A stretch of 64,000 nt of DNA, taken from NCBI RefSeq assembly GCF_001428565.1, contig NZ_LMIA01000010.1, forward strand, positions 124,001 to 188,000, in the 5' to 3' direction. The notes beneath the pieces were generated by a model. It worked only from the letters and a program-made list of their open reading frames with translations. It was not told the DNA's origin and did not search any database. Positions 1 through 10,203 of this stretch are shown one piece after another (within the stretch, counting starts at the first letter, position 1; every line of letters starts with the position of its first letter). The DNA comes from Nocardioides sp. Root190 (GTDB lineage Bacteria; Actinomycetota; Actinomycetes; Propionibacteriales; Nocardioidaceae). The translations under genes were made by a program, and so were the position numbers.

Positions 1-1926
<1,926 letters not shown>

Positions 1927-1997
1927 CCGCGTCTCCGTCCTCATCGACTTACTCGGTGTCGTAGACCTCTCATCCTGCCGCCGTGACCCGCGCGACG

Positions 1998-2016
1998 GAT
2001 AGTGAGGCTGACCTAA
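1998..2016 (-). promoter_or_regulatory. Candidate DtxR/IdeR iron box upstream of acnA
   Basis: On the minus strand the 19 bases TTAGGTCAGCCTCACTATC match 14 of 19 positions of the DtxR/IdeR consensus TWAGGTWAGSCTWACCTWA, with a perfect left half. It sits about 70 bases before the acnA start, where a metal-dependent regulator could act. Binding is inferred. Confidence 0.4.
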
Positions 2017-2028
2017 GTTCGCAGGGAC

Positions 2029-2061
2029 ATCGGGATCCCGATATCTCTTGACATCAAGATA
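2029..2061. promoter_or_regulatory. Two adjacent palindromes in the acnA upstream region
   Basis: ATCGGGATCCCGAT (2029-2042) is a perfect 14-bp palindrome. TCTTGACATCAAGA (2046-2059) is an inverted repeat with 6-bp arms around CA, extended by T/A at 2044 and 2061. The second has the size and symmetry of MarR-family operators; streptomycete aconitase is known to be controlled by the MarR-family protein TamR, but whether this is such a site is inference. The stop codon of the ABC transporter gene lies inside the second palindrome. Confidence 0.4.
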
Positions 2062-4006
2062 CACGACCTGAAGGAAGATTGCCACGTTCCACGCCGGTGT
2101 CGTCCGTCGTGGCCCCGCTCGTGTCCCCGCTCGTGCCCCCGCTCGTGTCGTCGGCGAACTGCGTCCGGTACAGCTCCTCGTACCGTCCTCCCGCGACCAC
2201 CAGCTGGGCGTGGGTGCCCCGCTCGACGATCTGCCCGGCTTCGACCACCGCGATCTGGTCGGCGGCACGGATCGTCGAGAGCCGGTGTGCGATCACGAGC
2301 GCGGTCCGCCCGGCGAGCGCCTCGGCCAGGGCAGCCTGGACGGCGGCCTCCGACGTGGAGTCCAGGGAGGCCGTCGCCTCGTCCAGGATCACGACGCGCG
2401 GCTGCTTCAGCAGGAGCCGGGCGATCGTGAGTCGCTGCCGCTCGCCGCCGGACAGTCGGTAGCCCCGCTCCCCCACCACCGTGTCGAGACCGTCGGGCAG
2501 TGCCGCGACGAGATCGTCCAGGCGGGCCCGCCGCAGGGCGTCCCACACCTCCTCGACGCTTGCCTCCGGTCGGGCCAGCAGGAGGTTGCCGCGGATCGTG
2601 TCGTGGAACAGGTGACCGTCCTGGGTGACCATGCCGATGGCGCCGCGGATGGCGTCCGCGGTGAGATCGCGTACGTCGACGCCGCCGAGACGCACGGCAC
2701 CGGAGTCGACGTCGTACAACCGCGAGATCAGCTGGGCGACCGTGGACTTGCCCGCGCCGGAGGAGCCGACCAGCGCGACCACCTGCCCCGGCTCCGCGCG
2801 CAGGGACACGCCGTGCAGGACCTCCTCGCCCCCTCGGGTGTCGAGGACGGCGACCGCCTCGAGCGATGCCAGCGACACCTTGTCGGCAGAGGGGTAGGAG
2901 AAGCGCACGTCGTCGAGCTCCACGGCCACGGGGCCATCGGGCAGGCCTCCCGCGCCGGGCCGGTCGGTGATCAGCGGCTCCAGGTCGAGCACCTCGAAGA
3001 CCCGCTCGAAGCTGACCAGGGCGCTCATCACGTCGACCCGGGCGCTGGCGAGTGCGGTCAGCGGGGCGTAGAGCCTGGTCAACAGCAGGGAGAGGGCCAC
3101 GACGTCACCGGCGTCGAGACTCCCCCGGAGTGCAGCGAGCCCGCCGACGCCGTACACGACAGCGATGGCGATGGCCGAGACGAGCGTCAGCGCGGTGACG
3201 AAGGTCGTCTGCACCATGGCGGTGCGAACACCGATCTGGGCGACCCGGCTGGCGCGGGCCGCGAACTCCGCGGACTCCTGCTCGGGGCGCCCGAAGAGCT
3301 TGACGAGGGTGGCGCCGGGAGCAGAGAACCGCTCGGTCATCTGGTTGCCCATCGCGGCGTTGTGATCGGCCGCCTCGCGCTGGATGCCGGCCAGCCGCCT
3401 CCCCATCCGGCGGGCGGGGATGACGAAGACGGGGAGCAGCACGAGTGCCAGGAGCGTGACCTGCCACGAGATGCCGAGCATCACGACGAGGGTCAGGGTG
3501 AGCGTCACCAGGTTGCCGACCACCCCGGAGAGGGTCGTGCTGAACGCGCGCTGCGCACCGATGACGTCGTTGTTGAGGCGGCTGACGAGGGCGCCGGTGC
3601 GGGTGCGGCTGAAGAACGCGATGGGCATCCGCTGCACGTGGTCGAAGACCGCCGTCCGCAGGTTGAGGATCAGGCCCTCACCGATCCCGGCCGAGAGCCA
3701 GCGCGACCAGAGCCCCAGTGCGGCGTCGAGGACGGCGAGCACAGCGATGGCGGAGGCCAGCCAGACGATCACGCTCTCCTGGTCACCCGCGACGATGGCG
3801 TTGACGACACGACCGGCCAGGACCGGCGTGGCCACCGCGAGCGCAGACGTCACGATGCTGAGGACGACGAACCCGATCAGCTTGCGGCGGTGCGGGCGAG
3901 CGAAGCTCAGGATCCTCCGGGCGGTCGCGCCACTGAACACCCGCTTCTCGTCCGGACCGTGCATGCTCCGGTACATCTGGTTCCAGGCGATCGACTCCAT
4001 GCTCAT
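2054..4006 (-). CDS. ABC transporter, fused membrane and ATPase domains (exporter type)
   Basis: Half-transporter of 650 residues, expected to work as a dimer in the cytoplasmic membrane. Membrane segments fill roughly residues 35-330. The ATPase domain follows, with Walker [10 protein letters not shown] near 412, signature LSGGERQ near 516 and Walker [14 protein letters not shown] near 538. A conserved His follows in VIAHRLST. The tail is a low-complexity Ser/Gly/Thr/Asp run. Substrate cannot be read from sequence. The ATG follows TAACGT by 7 bases with no ribosome-binding site, so the mRNA is probably leaderless. Its promoter has a 19-bp spacer with a SoxR-like dyad, suggesting redox or drug induction. 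Confidence 0.93.
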   Translation of the reverse strand: MSMESIAWNQMYRSMHGPDEKRVFSGATARRILSFARPHRRKLIGFVVLSIVTSALAVATPVLAGRVVNAIVAGDQESVIVWLASAIAVLAVLDAALGLWSRWLSAGIGEGLILNLRTAVFDHVQRMPIAFFSRTRTGALVSRLNNDVIGAQRAFSTTLSGVVGNLVTLTLTLVVMLGISWQVTLLALVLLPVFVIPARRMGRRLAGIQREAADHNAAMGNQMTERFSAPGATLVKLFGRPEQESAEFAARASRVAQIGVRTAMVQTTFVTALTLVSAIAIAVVYGVGGLAALRGSLDAGDVVALSLLLTRLYAPLTALASARVDVMSALVSFERVFEVLDLEPLITDRPGAGGLPDGPVAVELDDVRFSYPSADKVSLASLEAVAVLDTRGGEEVLHGVSLRAEPGQVVALVGSSGAGKSTVAQLISRLYDVDSGAVRLGGVDVRDLTADAIRGAIGMVTQDGHLFHDTIRGNLLLARPEASVEEVWDALRRARLDDLVAALPDGLDTVVGERGYRLSGGERQRLTIARLLLKQPRVVILDEATASLDSTSEAAVQAALAEALAGRTALVIAHRLSTIRAADQIAVVEAGQIVERGTHAQLVVAGGRYEELYRTQFADDTSGGTSGDTSGATTDDTGVERGNLPSGRVS

Positions 4007-4013
4007 GCCTGTG

Positions 4014-4044
4014 ACGTTAGAACCTCAAGTCGGGTTGAGGACAA
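4014..4044 (-). promoter_or_regulatory. MerR/SoxR-type promoter of the ABC exporter
   Basis: Minus-strand -35 TTGTCC (4044-4039) and -10 TAACGT (4019-4014) are 19 bases apart, the over-long spacer typical of promoters activated by MerR-family proteins. The spacer region contains CCTCAAGTCGGGTTGAGG (4023-4040), which differs from the E. coli soxS SoxR site CCTCAAGTTAACTTGAGG only at the four central bases. The gene starts 7 bases after the -10. Confidence 0.5.
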
Positions 4045-4055
4045 GGATGGTGACC

Positions 4056-4349
4056 CTAACCTCCGCCGTGCAGGACGCCGTAGTCGATGTGCCCCGCGCT
4101 CCTGATCGCGTCAGGCACCAGCACCCAGGCCGGATGGGAGTCGTCGAGAAGCCTGCTCGCCTGGCGCAGTCGTTGCCGGTCCTTGCGGTGAGTTGCTCGA
4201 CCAACTCGAACGGGTCCGGAACGATCCCGCAGAGCAGTGCGAGATCCCGGTAGTGACGATCAGGCCCAGGCAGCGCCGTCGCGGCAGCCGGTCCGCCACA
4301 ACTCGTCCACCGGGGACGGCAGGACCGGCAGCTCGAGCACCACGGTCAT
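4056..4349 (-). pseudogene. Decayed gene remnant, possibly nucleotidyltransferase-like
   Basis: About 290 bases with protein-like segments spread over different frames. An ATG at 4349 opens MTVVLELPVLPSPVDELW and soon meets a stop. A second frame gives HYRDLALLCGIVPDPFELVEQL and a third continues THRKDRQRLRQASRLL then HPAWVLVPDAIRSAGHIDYG, ending at TAG 4056. The pieces read in order like one protein with a deletion and frameshifts. Resemblance to the C-terminal part of AbiEii-type nucleotidyltransferases is only an impression. The rest of the gap 4350-4451 holds nothing I recognise. Confidence 0.35.
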
Positions 4350-4451
4350 CCGCGGCGCCGTTCGTTCGGTACACGGACCCTGAGATTGGGCTCCGCTCCC
4401 TCGCGAAGCGCCAGCGAGCGCGAGAGACCGGGGTCCGACAGCAGCGGCCCG

Positions 4452-5579
4452 TCACCGCAGGTCAGAACCGGTTCTCTCCAGCAGGGCGACGCACTCCACG
4501 TGGTGCGTCATCGGGAACAGGTCGAAGGCACGCAGTGAGCTCAGCGCGTAGCCGTGCTCGGCGAAGATCGCCAGGTCCCTGGCCAGAGCGGCCGGATCAC
4601 AGGCGACGTAGGCCACCGCGCGGGGACCGCGTGCGACCACCTGCTCCACGACAGCGCGCTTCGCGCCGGCGCGGGGCGGATCGAGGACGACGAGGTCGGC
4701 GTGGCTCCAGCTCACCAGCAGCTCGCCGGCCAGCACGGTGGCGACGTCGCCCGCACAGGCAGTGATGCCCGGGACGTTCCGCTCCGAGAGCACCGAGGCC
4801 GCTCGGTCGCCTTCCACGGCCGCCACCCTGCCGTCCACACCGACGGCATCCGCGAGGAAGCGGCTGAACAGGCCGACGCCGGCGTACAGGTCCAGCACCG
4901 ACTCCCCCGGCTGCGGCGCGAGCGCACCGAGGACGGCGTCGACGAGGGCCGTCGGCGCGCCGGGGTGGACCTGCCAGAAGCCGCCGTCGGCGACCTCGAA
5001 CCGCTGCCCGTGGACCTCGTACGACGGCCCGTCGGCCGCTTCCAGAAGGCACGTGTCGACGGGGACGACGTCGTGGGACCGGTGCTTGCGCATGCCGCGC
5101 TGACCGTCGGGGAGGTGGACGTAGCGCTGGCGGGTGCGCCAGCCCAGGCCCTGGTCGTCACCGGGCACCTGCTCGACGACGACCTCGATGTCGAGTCCGG
5201 CCATCCGACGCAGCTGCTCCTGGACGACGGCCGCCTTCAGGCCCCGCTGGGCGGCGAGGTCGACGTGCTGGAAGTCGCAGCCGCCGCAGAGACCCGGGCC
5301 GGCGTACCGGCAGGGCGGCTCGACCCGGTCGGGCGAGGCGCTGAGGACCTCGATCGCGTCGCCGCGCCAGAACTTGTCACCATCAGTGCCATCGGTGATC
5401 TCCACGACCACCCGCTCCCCCGGCAGTGCGTGCCGGACGAAGACCACGCGCTCCTCGGTGCGCGCCACGAAGTGTCCGCCGTGCGCGACCGGGCCGATCT
5501 CGACCTCGAGGCGTCGCCCGACGGCCGATTCACCGCGGACCTTGCGGGGGCGCGGACGCCGGCCTGCCTGGCGGCTCAC
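4452..5579 (-). CDS. TRAM-domain RNA uracil-C5 methyltransferase (RumA/TrmA family)
   Basis: Transfers methyl from S-adenosylmethionine to C5 of a uridine in rRNA or tRNA. An N-terminal TRAM domain (about residues 25-85) is followed by iron-sulfur-type cysteines in PPCRYAGPGLCGGCDF and VDTCLLEA. The SAM motif LDLYAGVGLFSRFLAD, the LDPPRAG loop and the nucleophile cysteine in AYVACDPAALARD are all present. The ATG overlaps the stop of the upstream KimA-like gene by four bases (ATGA), so the two are translationally coupled. The same pair occurs in mycobacteria as Rv2690c-Rv2689c. The exact target base is unknown. Confidence 0.93.
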   Translation of the reverse strand: MSRQAGRRPRPRKVRGESAVGRRLEVEIGPVAHGGHFVARTEERVVFVRHALPGERVVVEITDGTDGDKFWRGDAIEVLSASPDRVEPPCRYAGPGLCGGCDFQHVDLAAQRGLKAAVVQEQLRRMAGLDIEVVVEQVPGDDQGLGWRTRQRYVHLPDGQRGMRKHRSHDVVPVDTCLLEAADGPSYEVHGQRFEVADGGFWQVHPGAPTALVDAVLGALAPQPGESVLDLYAGVGLFSRFLADAVGVDGRVAAVEGDRAASVLSERNVPGITACAGDVATVLAGELLVSWSHADLVVLDPPRAGAKRAVVEQVVARGPRAVAYVACDPAALARDLAIFAEHGYALSSLRAFDLFPMTHHVECVALLERTGSDLR

Positions 5580-7618
5580 TTCGGCGACTGCCGATCCCGA
5601 CGCTCGCTGACGCGACCGCGCCGCAGGTCGCCCGGGCGCACCCGCTGCTCCTCGCGCTCCTCACGCTCGAGGGCGATCTCGGAGGAGCGCAGCTGGTAGG
5701 GCACCGAGATGACCATGACGCCGGGCGCGAACAGCAGGCGACCCTTGAGGCGCAGCGCGGTCTGGTTGTGCAGCAGCTGCTCCCACCAGCGACCGACGAC
5801 GTACTCCGGGATGTAGACGGCGACGACCCCGCGCGGGTTGGCGCGGCGAATGGCGGAGGTGTACTCCACGATCGGCTTGATGATCTCGCGGTACGGCGAG
5901 TGGAGGACCTTGAGCGGGACGCCGGTGTTGCGGTCGTCCCACTCCTCCAGGAGGCGGGACGTCTCCTTGTCGTCGATGGAGACGTAGACACCCTCCAGCG
6001 CGTTCGGTCGGGTCGCCTTCGCGAACGCGAGCGCCCGCAGCGTGGGCTTGTGGAGCTTGGAGACCAGGACGATCGCGTGGACCCGGGTCGGGAGCGCCTT
6101 GTCCTCCTCGTCCGCGGCGAGCTCGCGCTCGACACCGTCGTAGTGCTTCTTGATGCCCTTCATCACGGCGAAGAAGAAGCCCATCGCCAGGATCGTGATC
6201 CAGGCGCCCGCGAGGAACTTGGTGAGCAGCACGACGACCAGCACCACAGCGGTGAACGACAGCCCGATCGCGTTGATCAGGCGCGAGCGCACCATCCTGC
6301 GTCGTTCCGCCGGGTCGCGCTCGGTCGCGAGGTGCCGGGTCCAGTGCCGGATCATCCCGAGCTGGCTCAGGTTGAAGGACACGAAGACGCCGACGATGTA
6401 GAGCTGGATGAGCTTGGTCGTCTCGGCATCGAACGCCCAGATCAGGATGATGGCCATCGCGGCCAGGAAGACGATGCCGTTGCTGTAGGCGAGCCGGTCG
6501 CCGCGCGAGCCGAGGGCGCGCGGCGCCAGCCGGTCCTTGGCGAGGATCGAGCCGAGCACGGGAAAACCGTTGAACGCGGTGTTCGCGGCGAGCACCAGGA
6601 TGATGCCGGTGACCGTCACGACGAAGTAGAAGCCCGGGCTGAAGTCCTGGAAGATCGCCCGCGCGATCTGGGCGATGACCGTGTGCTGGTCGAAGCCCGC
6701 GGGAAGCGGCTCGCCGTCGCGGGTGAGCCGATCGAGCTCGTGCGGATCGACGTAGCGCAGGCCCATCTGCTTGGCGAGCACGATGACGCTGATCATCATC
6801 GTGATCGCGATCACGCCGAGCAGCAGCAGGGTCGTGGCGGCGTTGCGGCTCTTGGGCCGCTTGAACGCGGGCACCCCGTTGGAGATCGCCTCGACACCGG
6901 TGAGGGCCGCACATCCGGACGAGAACGCCCGAGCGAGCAGGATCAGCAGACCGAAGGTGGTGAGCGGCTCGTCCCAGCCCTCCTTCGGCGTGATCTCGAG
7001 ATCAGCGCTCTCGGCCATCGGCAGCGTGCCGGCCGCCAGCTCGAAGAGGCCGTAGGCGCACATGCCGAGGATCGCGAACATGAACAGGTACGTCGGGATC
7101 GCGAAGAGGGTCCCCGACTCGCGGATCCCCCGGAGGTTCACCGCGGTCAGCAACGCCACCATCACGACGGCCACCGTCGCCTCGTGCCCCTGGAACCCTG
7201 GTATCGCGGCCGCGGCGTACTGCGCGCCCGAGGAGATCGACACCGCGACCGTCAGGACGTAATCAACGAGCAGCGCGCTGCCGACCGTCATCCCCGCCGT
7301 GACACCGAGGTTGACGGTCGCGACCTCGTAGTCCCCGCCCCCCGACGGATAGGCCTGCACGGTCTGCCGGTACGACGCGATCACGGCGGCCATCACGATG
7401 GCGACGGCGAGCGCGATCTTCCACGACCAGATGTACTGACTGGCACCGGCGATCGCCAGCATGATGAACACCTCGTCGGGCGCGTAGGCGACGGAGGAGA
7501 GCGCATCGCTCGCGAAGACGGGTAGGGCGATCCGCTTGGGGAGCAGCGTCTCCCCCAGTTGTGCGCTGCGAAGCTTGCGCCCGAGCAGAATTCGCTTCGA
7601 GACGTCACCGACACCCAC
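5576..7618 (-). CDS. KimA/YdaO-like APC-superfamily transporter, probable potassium importer
   Basis: Polytopic membrane protein of about 680 residues, with roughly 12 membrane segments and a soluble C-terminal domain of about 190 residues. The N-terminal pattern GRKLRSAQLGE then SDALSSVAYAPDE matches the start of Bacillus KimA (YdaO), a high-affinity proton-coupled K+ importer. Two TrkA/RCK genes are transcribed divergently, which supports a K+ role. GTG 7618 is chosen because TACCGT ends 8 bases before it; the reading frame also allows TTG at 7627. Ends in a 4-base overlap with the methyltransferase. Substrate is inferred from family and context; an amino-acid permease role is the alternative. 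Confidence 0.9.
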   Translation of the reverse strand: MGVGDVSKRILLGRKLRSAQLGETLLPKRIALPVFASDALSSVAYAPDEVFIMLAIAGASQYIWSWKIALAVAIVMAAVIASYRQTVQAYPSGGGDYEVATVNLGVTAGMTVGSALLVDYVLTVAVSISSGAQYAAAAIPGFQGHEATVAVVMVALLTAVNLRGIRESGTLFAIPTYLFMFAILGMCAYGLFELAAGTLPMAESADLEITPKEGWDEPLTTFGLLILLARAFSSGCAALTGVEAISNGVPAFKRPKSRNAATTLLLLGVIAITMMISVIVLAKQMGLRYVDPHELDRLTRDGEPLPAGFDQHTVIAQIARAIFQDFSPGFYFVVTVTGIILVLAANTAFNGFPVLGSILAKDRLAPRALGSRGDRLAYSNGIVFLAAMAIILIWAFDAETTKLIQLYIVGVFVSFNLSQLGMIRHWTRHLATERDPAERRRMVRSRLINAIGLSFTAVVLVVVLLTKFLAGAWITILAMGFFFAVMKGIKKHYDGVERELAADEEDKALPTRVHAIVLVSKLHKPTLRALAFAKATRPNALEGVYVSIDDKETSRLLEEWDDRNTGVPLKVLHSPYREIIKPIVEYTSAIRRANPRGVVAVYIPEYVVGRWWEQLLHNQTALRLKGRLLFAPGVMVISVPYQLRSSEIALEREEREEQRVRPGDLRRGRVSERRDRQSPK

Positions 7619-7626
7619 GAGCGACA

Positions 7627-7675
7627 ACGGTAGGGCATCGCGCGCCTCCGGCTCGTATGTGCGGTGCTATAGCGT
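7627..7675. promoter_or_regulatory. Back-to-back leaderless promoters of kimA-like gene and first trkA
   Basis: Minus-strand TACCGT (7632-7627) lies 8 bases before GTG 7618. Plus-strand TAGCGT (7670-7675) lies 7 bases before GTG 7683. Neither start has a Shine-Dalgarno sequence. Confidence 0.5.
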
Positions 7676-7682
7676 TCACACC

Positions 7683-8348
7683 GTGCATGTCGTGATCATG
7701 GGCTGCGGCCGCGTCGGATCGACGCTGGCGCGCAGTCTCGAGGACCGCAACCACACCGTGTCGATCATCGACACCGAACCCGACGCCTTCCGGCGCCTCG
7801 GACCGGGCTTCAACGGCGACAAGATCGCCGGCCTCGGTTTCGACCAGGAGGTCCTGGAGAAGGCGGGCATCCGCCGGGCCGACGCCTTCGCGGCCGTGTC
7901 CAGCGGTGACAACTCGAACATCATCGCCGCGCGTGTCGCCCGCGAGACCTTCGGCATCCAGCAGGTCGTCGCCCGGATCTACGACCCCGGCCGCGCCGAG
8001 GTCTACCAGCGGCTCGGCATCACCACGGTCGCCACGGTGAAGTGGACCGCCGACCAGGTCCTGCGGCGCATCCTCCCGGCCGGCGCCGAGCCCGACTTCC
8101 GTGATCCCTCGGGGACGATCCGGGTCGACCACCTCCCCGTGCCCGAGATCTGGGTCGGCGCCCGCGTCGGCCAGCTCCAGGAGCAGGCGCGCTGCCGTGT
8201 CGCCTGGATCGACCGGCTCGGTGAGGGCGTGCTGCCCGACCGTGACAGCGTGATCCAGGAGGGCGACATGCTTCACCTCGTGATCCGCGAGGAGAGCGCC
8301 AACCAGGCCTACGAAGTGCTCGGGCGCGGCCCCGAGCACTCCGACTGA
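7683..8348 (+). CDS. TrkA-type potassium regulatory subunit (RCK), CeoB-like
   Basis: Cytoplasmic NAD-binding regulator of a K+ transporter, 221 residues. GCGRVGSTLA at the N-terminus is the Rossmann GxGxxG motif, with the acidic residue at the end of strand 2 in VSIIDTE. The C-terminal half (about 135-215) is a TrkA-C domain. The GTG start at 7683 is preferred over longer frames because it opens directly on the Rossmann strand MHVVIMGCG and follows TAGCGT by 7 bases. It matches mycobacterial CeoB (Rv2691) in position and type. No TrkH/KtrB channel is nearby; the divergent KimA-like protein is the obvious candidate partner. Confidence 0.93.
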   Translation: MHVVIMGCGRVGSTLARSLEDRNHTVSIIDTEPDAFRRLGPGFNGDKIAGLGFDQEVLEKAGIRRADAFAAVSSGDNSNIIAARVARETFGIQQVVARIYDPGRAEVYQRLGITTVATVKWTADQVLRRILPAGAEPDFRDPSGTIRVDHLPVPEIWVGARVGQLQEQARCRVAWIDRLGEGVLPDRDSVIQEGDMLHLVIREESANQAYEVLGRGPEHSD

Positions 8349-8376
8349 ACCGCCCGAACCCGAGGAGACCCGAACA

Positions 8377-9069
8377 GTGCGAGTTGCGATTGCAGGAGCC
8401 GGCGCCGTGGGGCGCTCGATCGCCAGCGAGCTGATCGAGAACGGGCACGAAGTGCTCCTGATCGACAAGTCCCCCTCCTCCATCCACCCCGAGCGGGTGC
8501 CGGATGCGGAGTGGCTGCTCGCCGACTCCTGCGAGCTCTCCTCGCTGGAGGAGGCCCGCCTCGACAAGTGCGACGTCGTCATCGCGGCAACGGGTGACGA
8601 CAAGGTCAACCTGGTCACCTCACTGCTGGCCAAGACCGAGTTCGGGGTCCCGCGCACCGTCGGTCGGGTCAACCACCCGAACAACGAGTGGCTCTTCACC
8701 GAGGCCTGGGGGGTCGACGTCAACGTGTCGACGCCGCGGATCATGTCCGCCCTGGTCGAGGAGGCCGTCACCGTCGGCGACCTGGTCCGGCTCTTCACCT
8801 TCCGCCAGGGCAACGCCAACCTCGTGGAGATGACGCTCCCCGCTGATTCGCCGTACGTCGGCAAGGCCTCCGGCCTGATCCCGCTGCCGGAGAACTGTGC
8901 GCTGGTCACGATCCTGCGTGACAACCAGGTCTACGTGCCCACTCCGGAGCAACCGGTCGAGTCGGGCGACGAGCTCCTGTTCGTGGTGCCGACCGAGGCC
9001 GAGGACGAGCTCGAGCGTCTCCTGGCGCCGGCCTCGCACCCGGTGAAGCCCCCCAAGCCTGCCAAGTAG
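8377..9069 (+). CDS. Second TrkA-type potassium regulatory subunit (RCK), CeoC-like
   Basis: RCK protein of 230 residues following the first by 28 bases, probably in one operon. VAIAGAGAVGRSIASELIENGHEVLLID is the Rossmann motif. Residues about 140-220 form a TrkA-C domain, and the tail is a short Pro/Lys run. GAGGAG at 8362-8367 gives a clear ribosome-binding site for GTG 8377, unlike its leaderless neighbour. Two short RCK proteins encoded together suggest a hetero-octameric ring. Corresponds to mycobacterial CeoC (Rv2692). Confidence 0.94.
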   Translation: MRVAIAGAGAVGRSIASELIENGHEVLLIDKSPSSIHPERVPDAEWLLADSCELSSLEEARLDKCDVVIAATGDDKVNLVTSLLAKTEFGVPRTVGRVNHPNNEWLFTEAWGVDVNVSTPRIMSALVEEAVTVGDLVRLFTFRQGNANLVEMTLPADSPYVGKASGLIPLPENCALVTILRDNQVYVPTPEQPVESGDELLFVVPTEAEDELERLLAPASHPVKPPKPAK

Positions 9070-9075
9070 CAGGCC

Positions 9076-9840
9076 TCAGAGGACGCCTTCGCCCCGCTCG
9101 GGCGCAGGCGTCGGCTCGTTCTCGACAGGGGCCTGCAGGGGCGTCGCGTTGCGCGCGAGCAGCCAGATCATCGCGGACCAGGAACCGATCCGCAGCACCC
9201 AGCCGAGGCCGGTGCGCAGCACCAGGATCGCGATCACCGCGTGGTCCGGGTCGATGAGGTCACGGTGTCCCGCGATCCAGACCGGTCCCTGCAACAGGAC
9301 GCCGACGGCGCCCGGCAGGAGCATCACCCACGTCAGCCGACCGCAGAGACGCACGACCTGCTTGTCCTCGTGCCAGGCCGTCGCATCACCGGTGACGCTG
9401 CCGAGCATGAAGCCGAGCATCGGCCAGCCGGCCAGGCAGCTCGCACCCAGCACGACGGTGTAGGCAAGGCTGATCAGGATCCCGGGCAGGAAGAACGCCA
9501 GCGCCTGGTCGGACTCGGAGCCGCCGGAGCTCTCCGCCCAGCGGACGAACACCCAGCCGATGCCGATGCCGAAGATCGCGTTGAGGACGAACTGCGTGCT
9601 GGAACGCTGCACGATCCGCATCAGCAACGCAGCGCCGGCGACCACGAGGCTGGCGATCAGCGCCCACTGCAGTTCCTTGGTCGAGAGCCACAGCACCGTG
9701 AAGACGATGCCGGGCACCGCCGCCTCGGCCATCCCGCGCCTGCCGCCGAGGGCGCGCGCCAGCTGGGCGCGCACGAGGGCCTCGACCGTGTCGACACCGA
9801 CGTGGTCCGGCTTCTGCTCCGGAGTGGTCTCCGGGTTCAC
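9076..9840 (-). CDS. DUF3159 membrane protein
   Basis: Integral membrane protein of 254 residues. A soluble N-terminal stretch of about 40 residues is followed by five to six hydrophobic segments, for example IVFTVLWLSTKELQWALIAS and FVLNAIFGIGIGWVFV. It belongs to the actinobacterial DUF3159 family (mycobacterial Rv2693c in the same place); function is unknown. The GTG start overlaps the stop of the OB-fold gene (GTGA), so it is the last gene of the dut operon. It converges on the second trkA with 6 bases between stops. Confidence 0.9.
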   Translation of the reverse strand: MNPETTPEQKPDHVGVDTVEALVRAQLARALGGRRGMAEAAVPGIVFTVLWLSTKELQWALIASLVVAGAALLMRIVQRSSTQFVLNAIFGIGIGWVFVRWAESSGGSESDQALAFFLPGILISLAYTVVLGASCLAGWPMLGFMLGSVTGDATAWHEDKQVVRLCGRLTWVMLLPGAVGVLLQGPVWIAGHRDLIDPDHAVIAILVLRTGLGWVLRIGSWSAMIWLLARNATPLQAPVENEPTPAPERGEGVL

Positions 9841-10196
9841 AGCAGCTCGTAGCGCGGGTTGTAGAGGATGCGGGTGCCGCCCTGGTCACCGACGCGGCCG
9901 CTCACCTCGATGGCCCGCCCGGGACCGATCCCGGCGATCCGGCGACGTCCGAGCCAGATGATGGTGACGGTGCCGGTGCCGTCGTACAGCTCGGCCTCCA
10001 GGGCCGGGACGCCGCCGCGGGGACGCAACGTGACCGTCCGCAGGCTGCCGCGCAGGCGGACCGGCTCGCGGTTCGGGGCGTCCCCGATGCAGACGACACC
10101 CTCGCTCGTGAACGTCTTGCGGAGGTCACGAGCGTCGGCCTCGTCGGGATTGGCCCACTTGCTGATGGTCCGCCGGAGGCGGCTCTTGGTCCCCAT
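9837..10196 (-). CDS. OB-fold nucleic-acid-binding domain protein
   Basis: Protein of 119 residues. From about residue 35 it shows the strand pattern of a tRNA_anti/RecG-like OB fold: VRLRGSLRTVTLRP, then LEAELYDGTGTVTIIWLGRR, then GRAIEVSGRVGDQGG. This fold binds single-stranded DNA or RNA, but the substrate is unknown. It corresponds to mycobacterial Rv2694c. It sits 7 bases after DUF3710 and overlaps DUF3159, so it belongs to the dut operon. Confidence 0.9.
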   Translation of the reverse strand: MGTKSRLRRTISKWANPDEADARDLRKTFTSEGVVCIGDAPNREPVRLRGSLRTVTLRPRGGVPALEAELYDGTGTVTIIWLGRRRIAGIGPGRAIEVSGRVGDQGGTRILYNPRYELL

Positions 10197-10203
10197 GATC
10201 AGC

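Noticed and set aside
4193..4765. Plus-strand frame of 190 codons over the pseudogene and methyltransferase end
   Set aside because: Arg-rich shadow composition and overlap with the real end of the methyltransferase gene.
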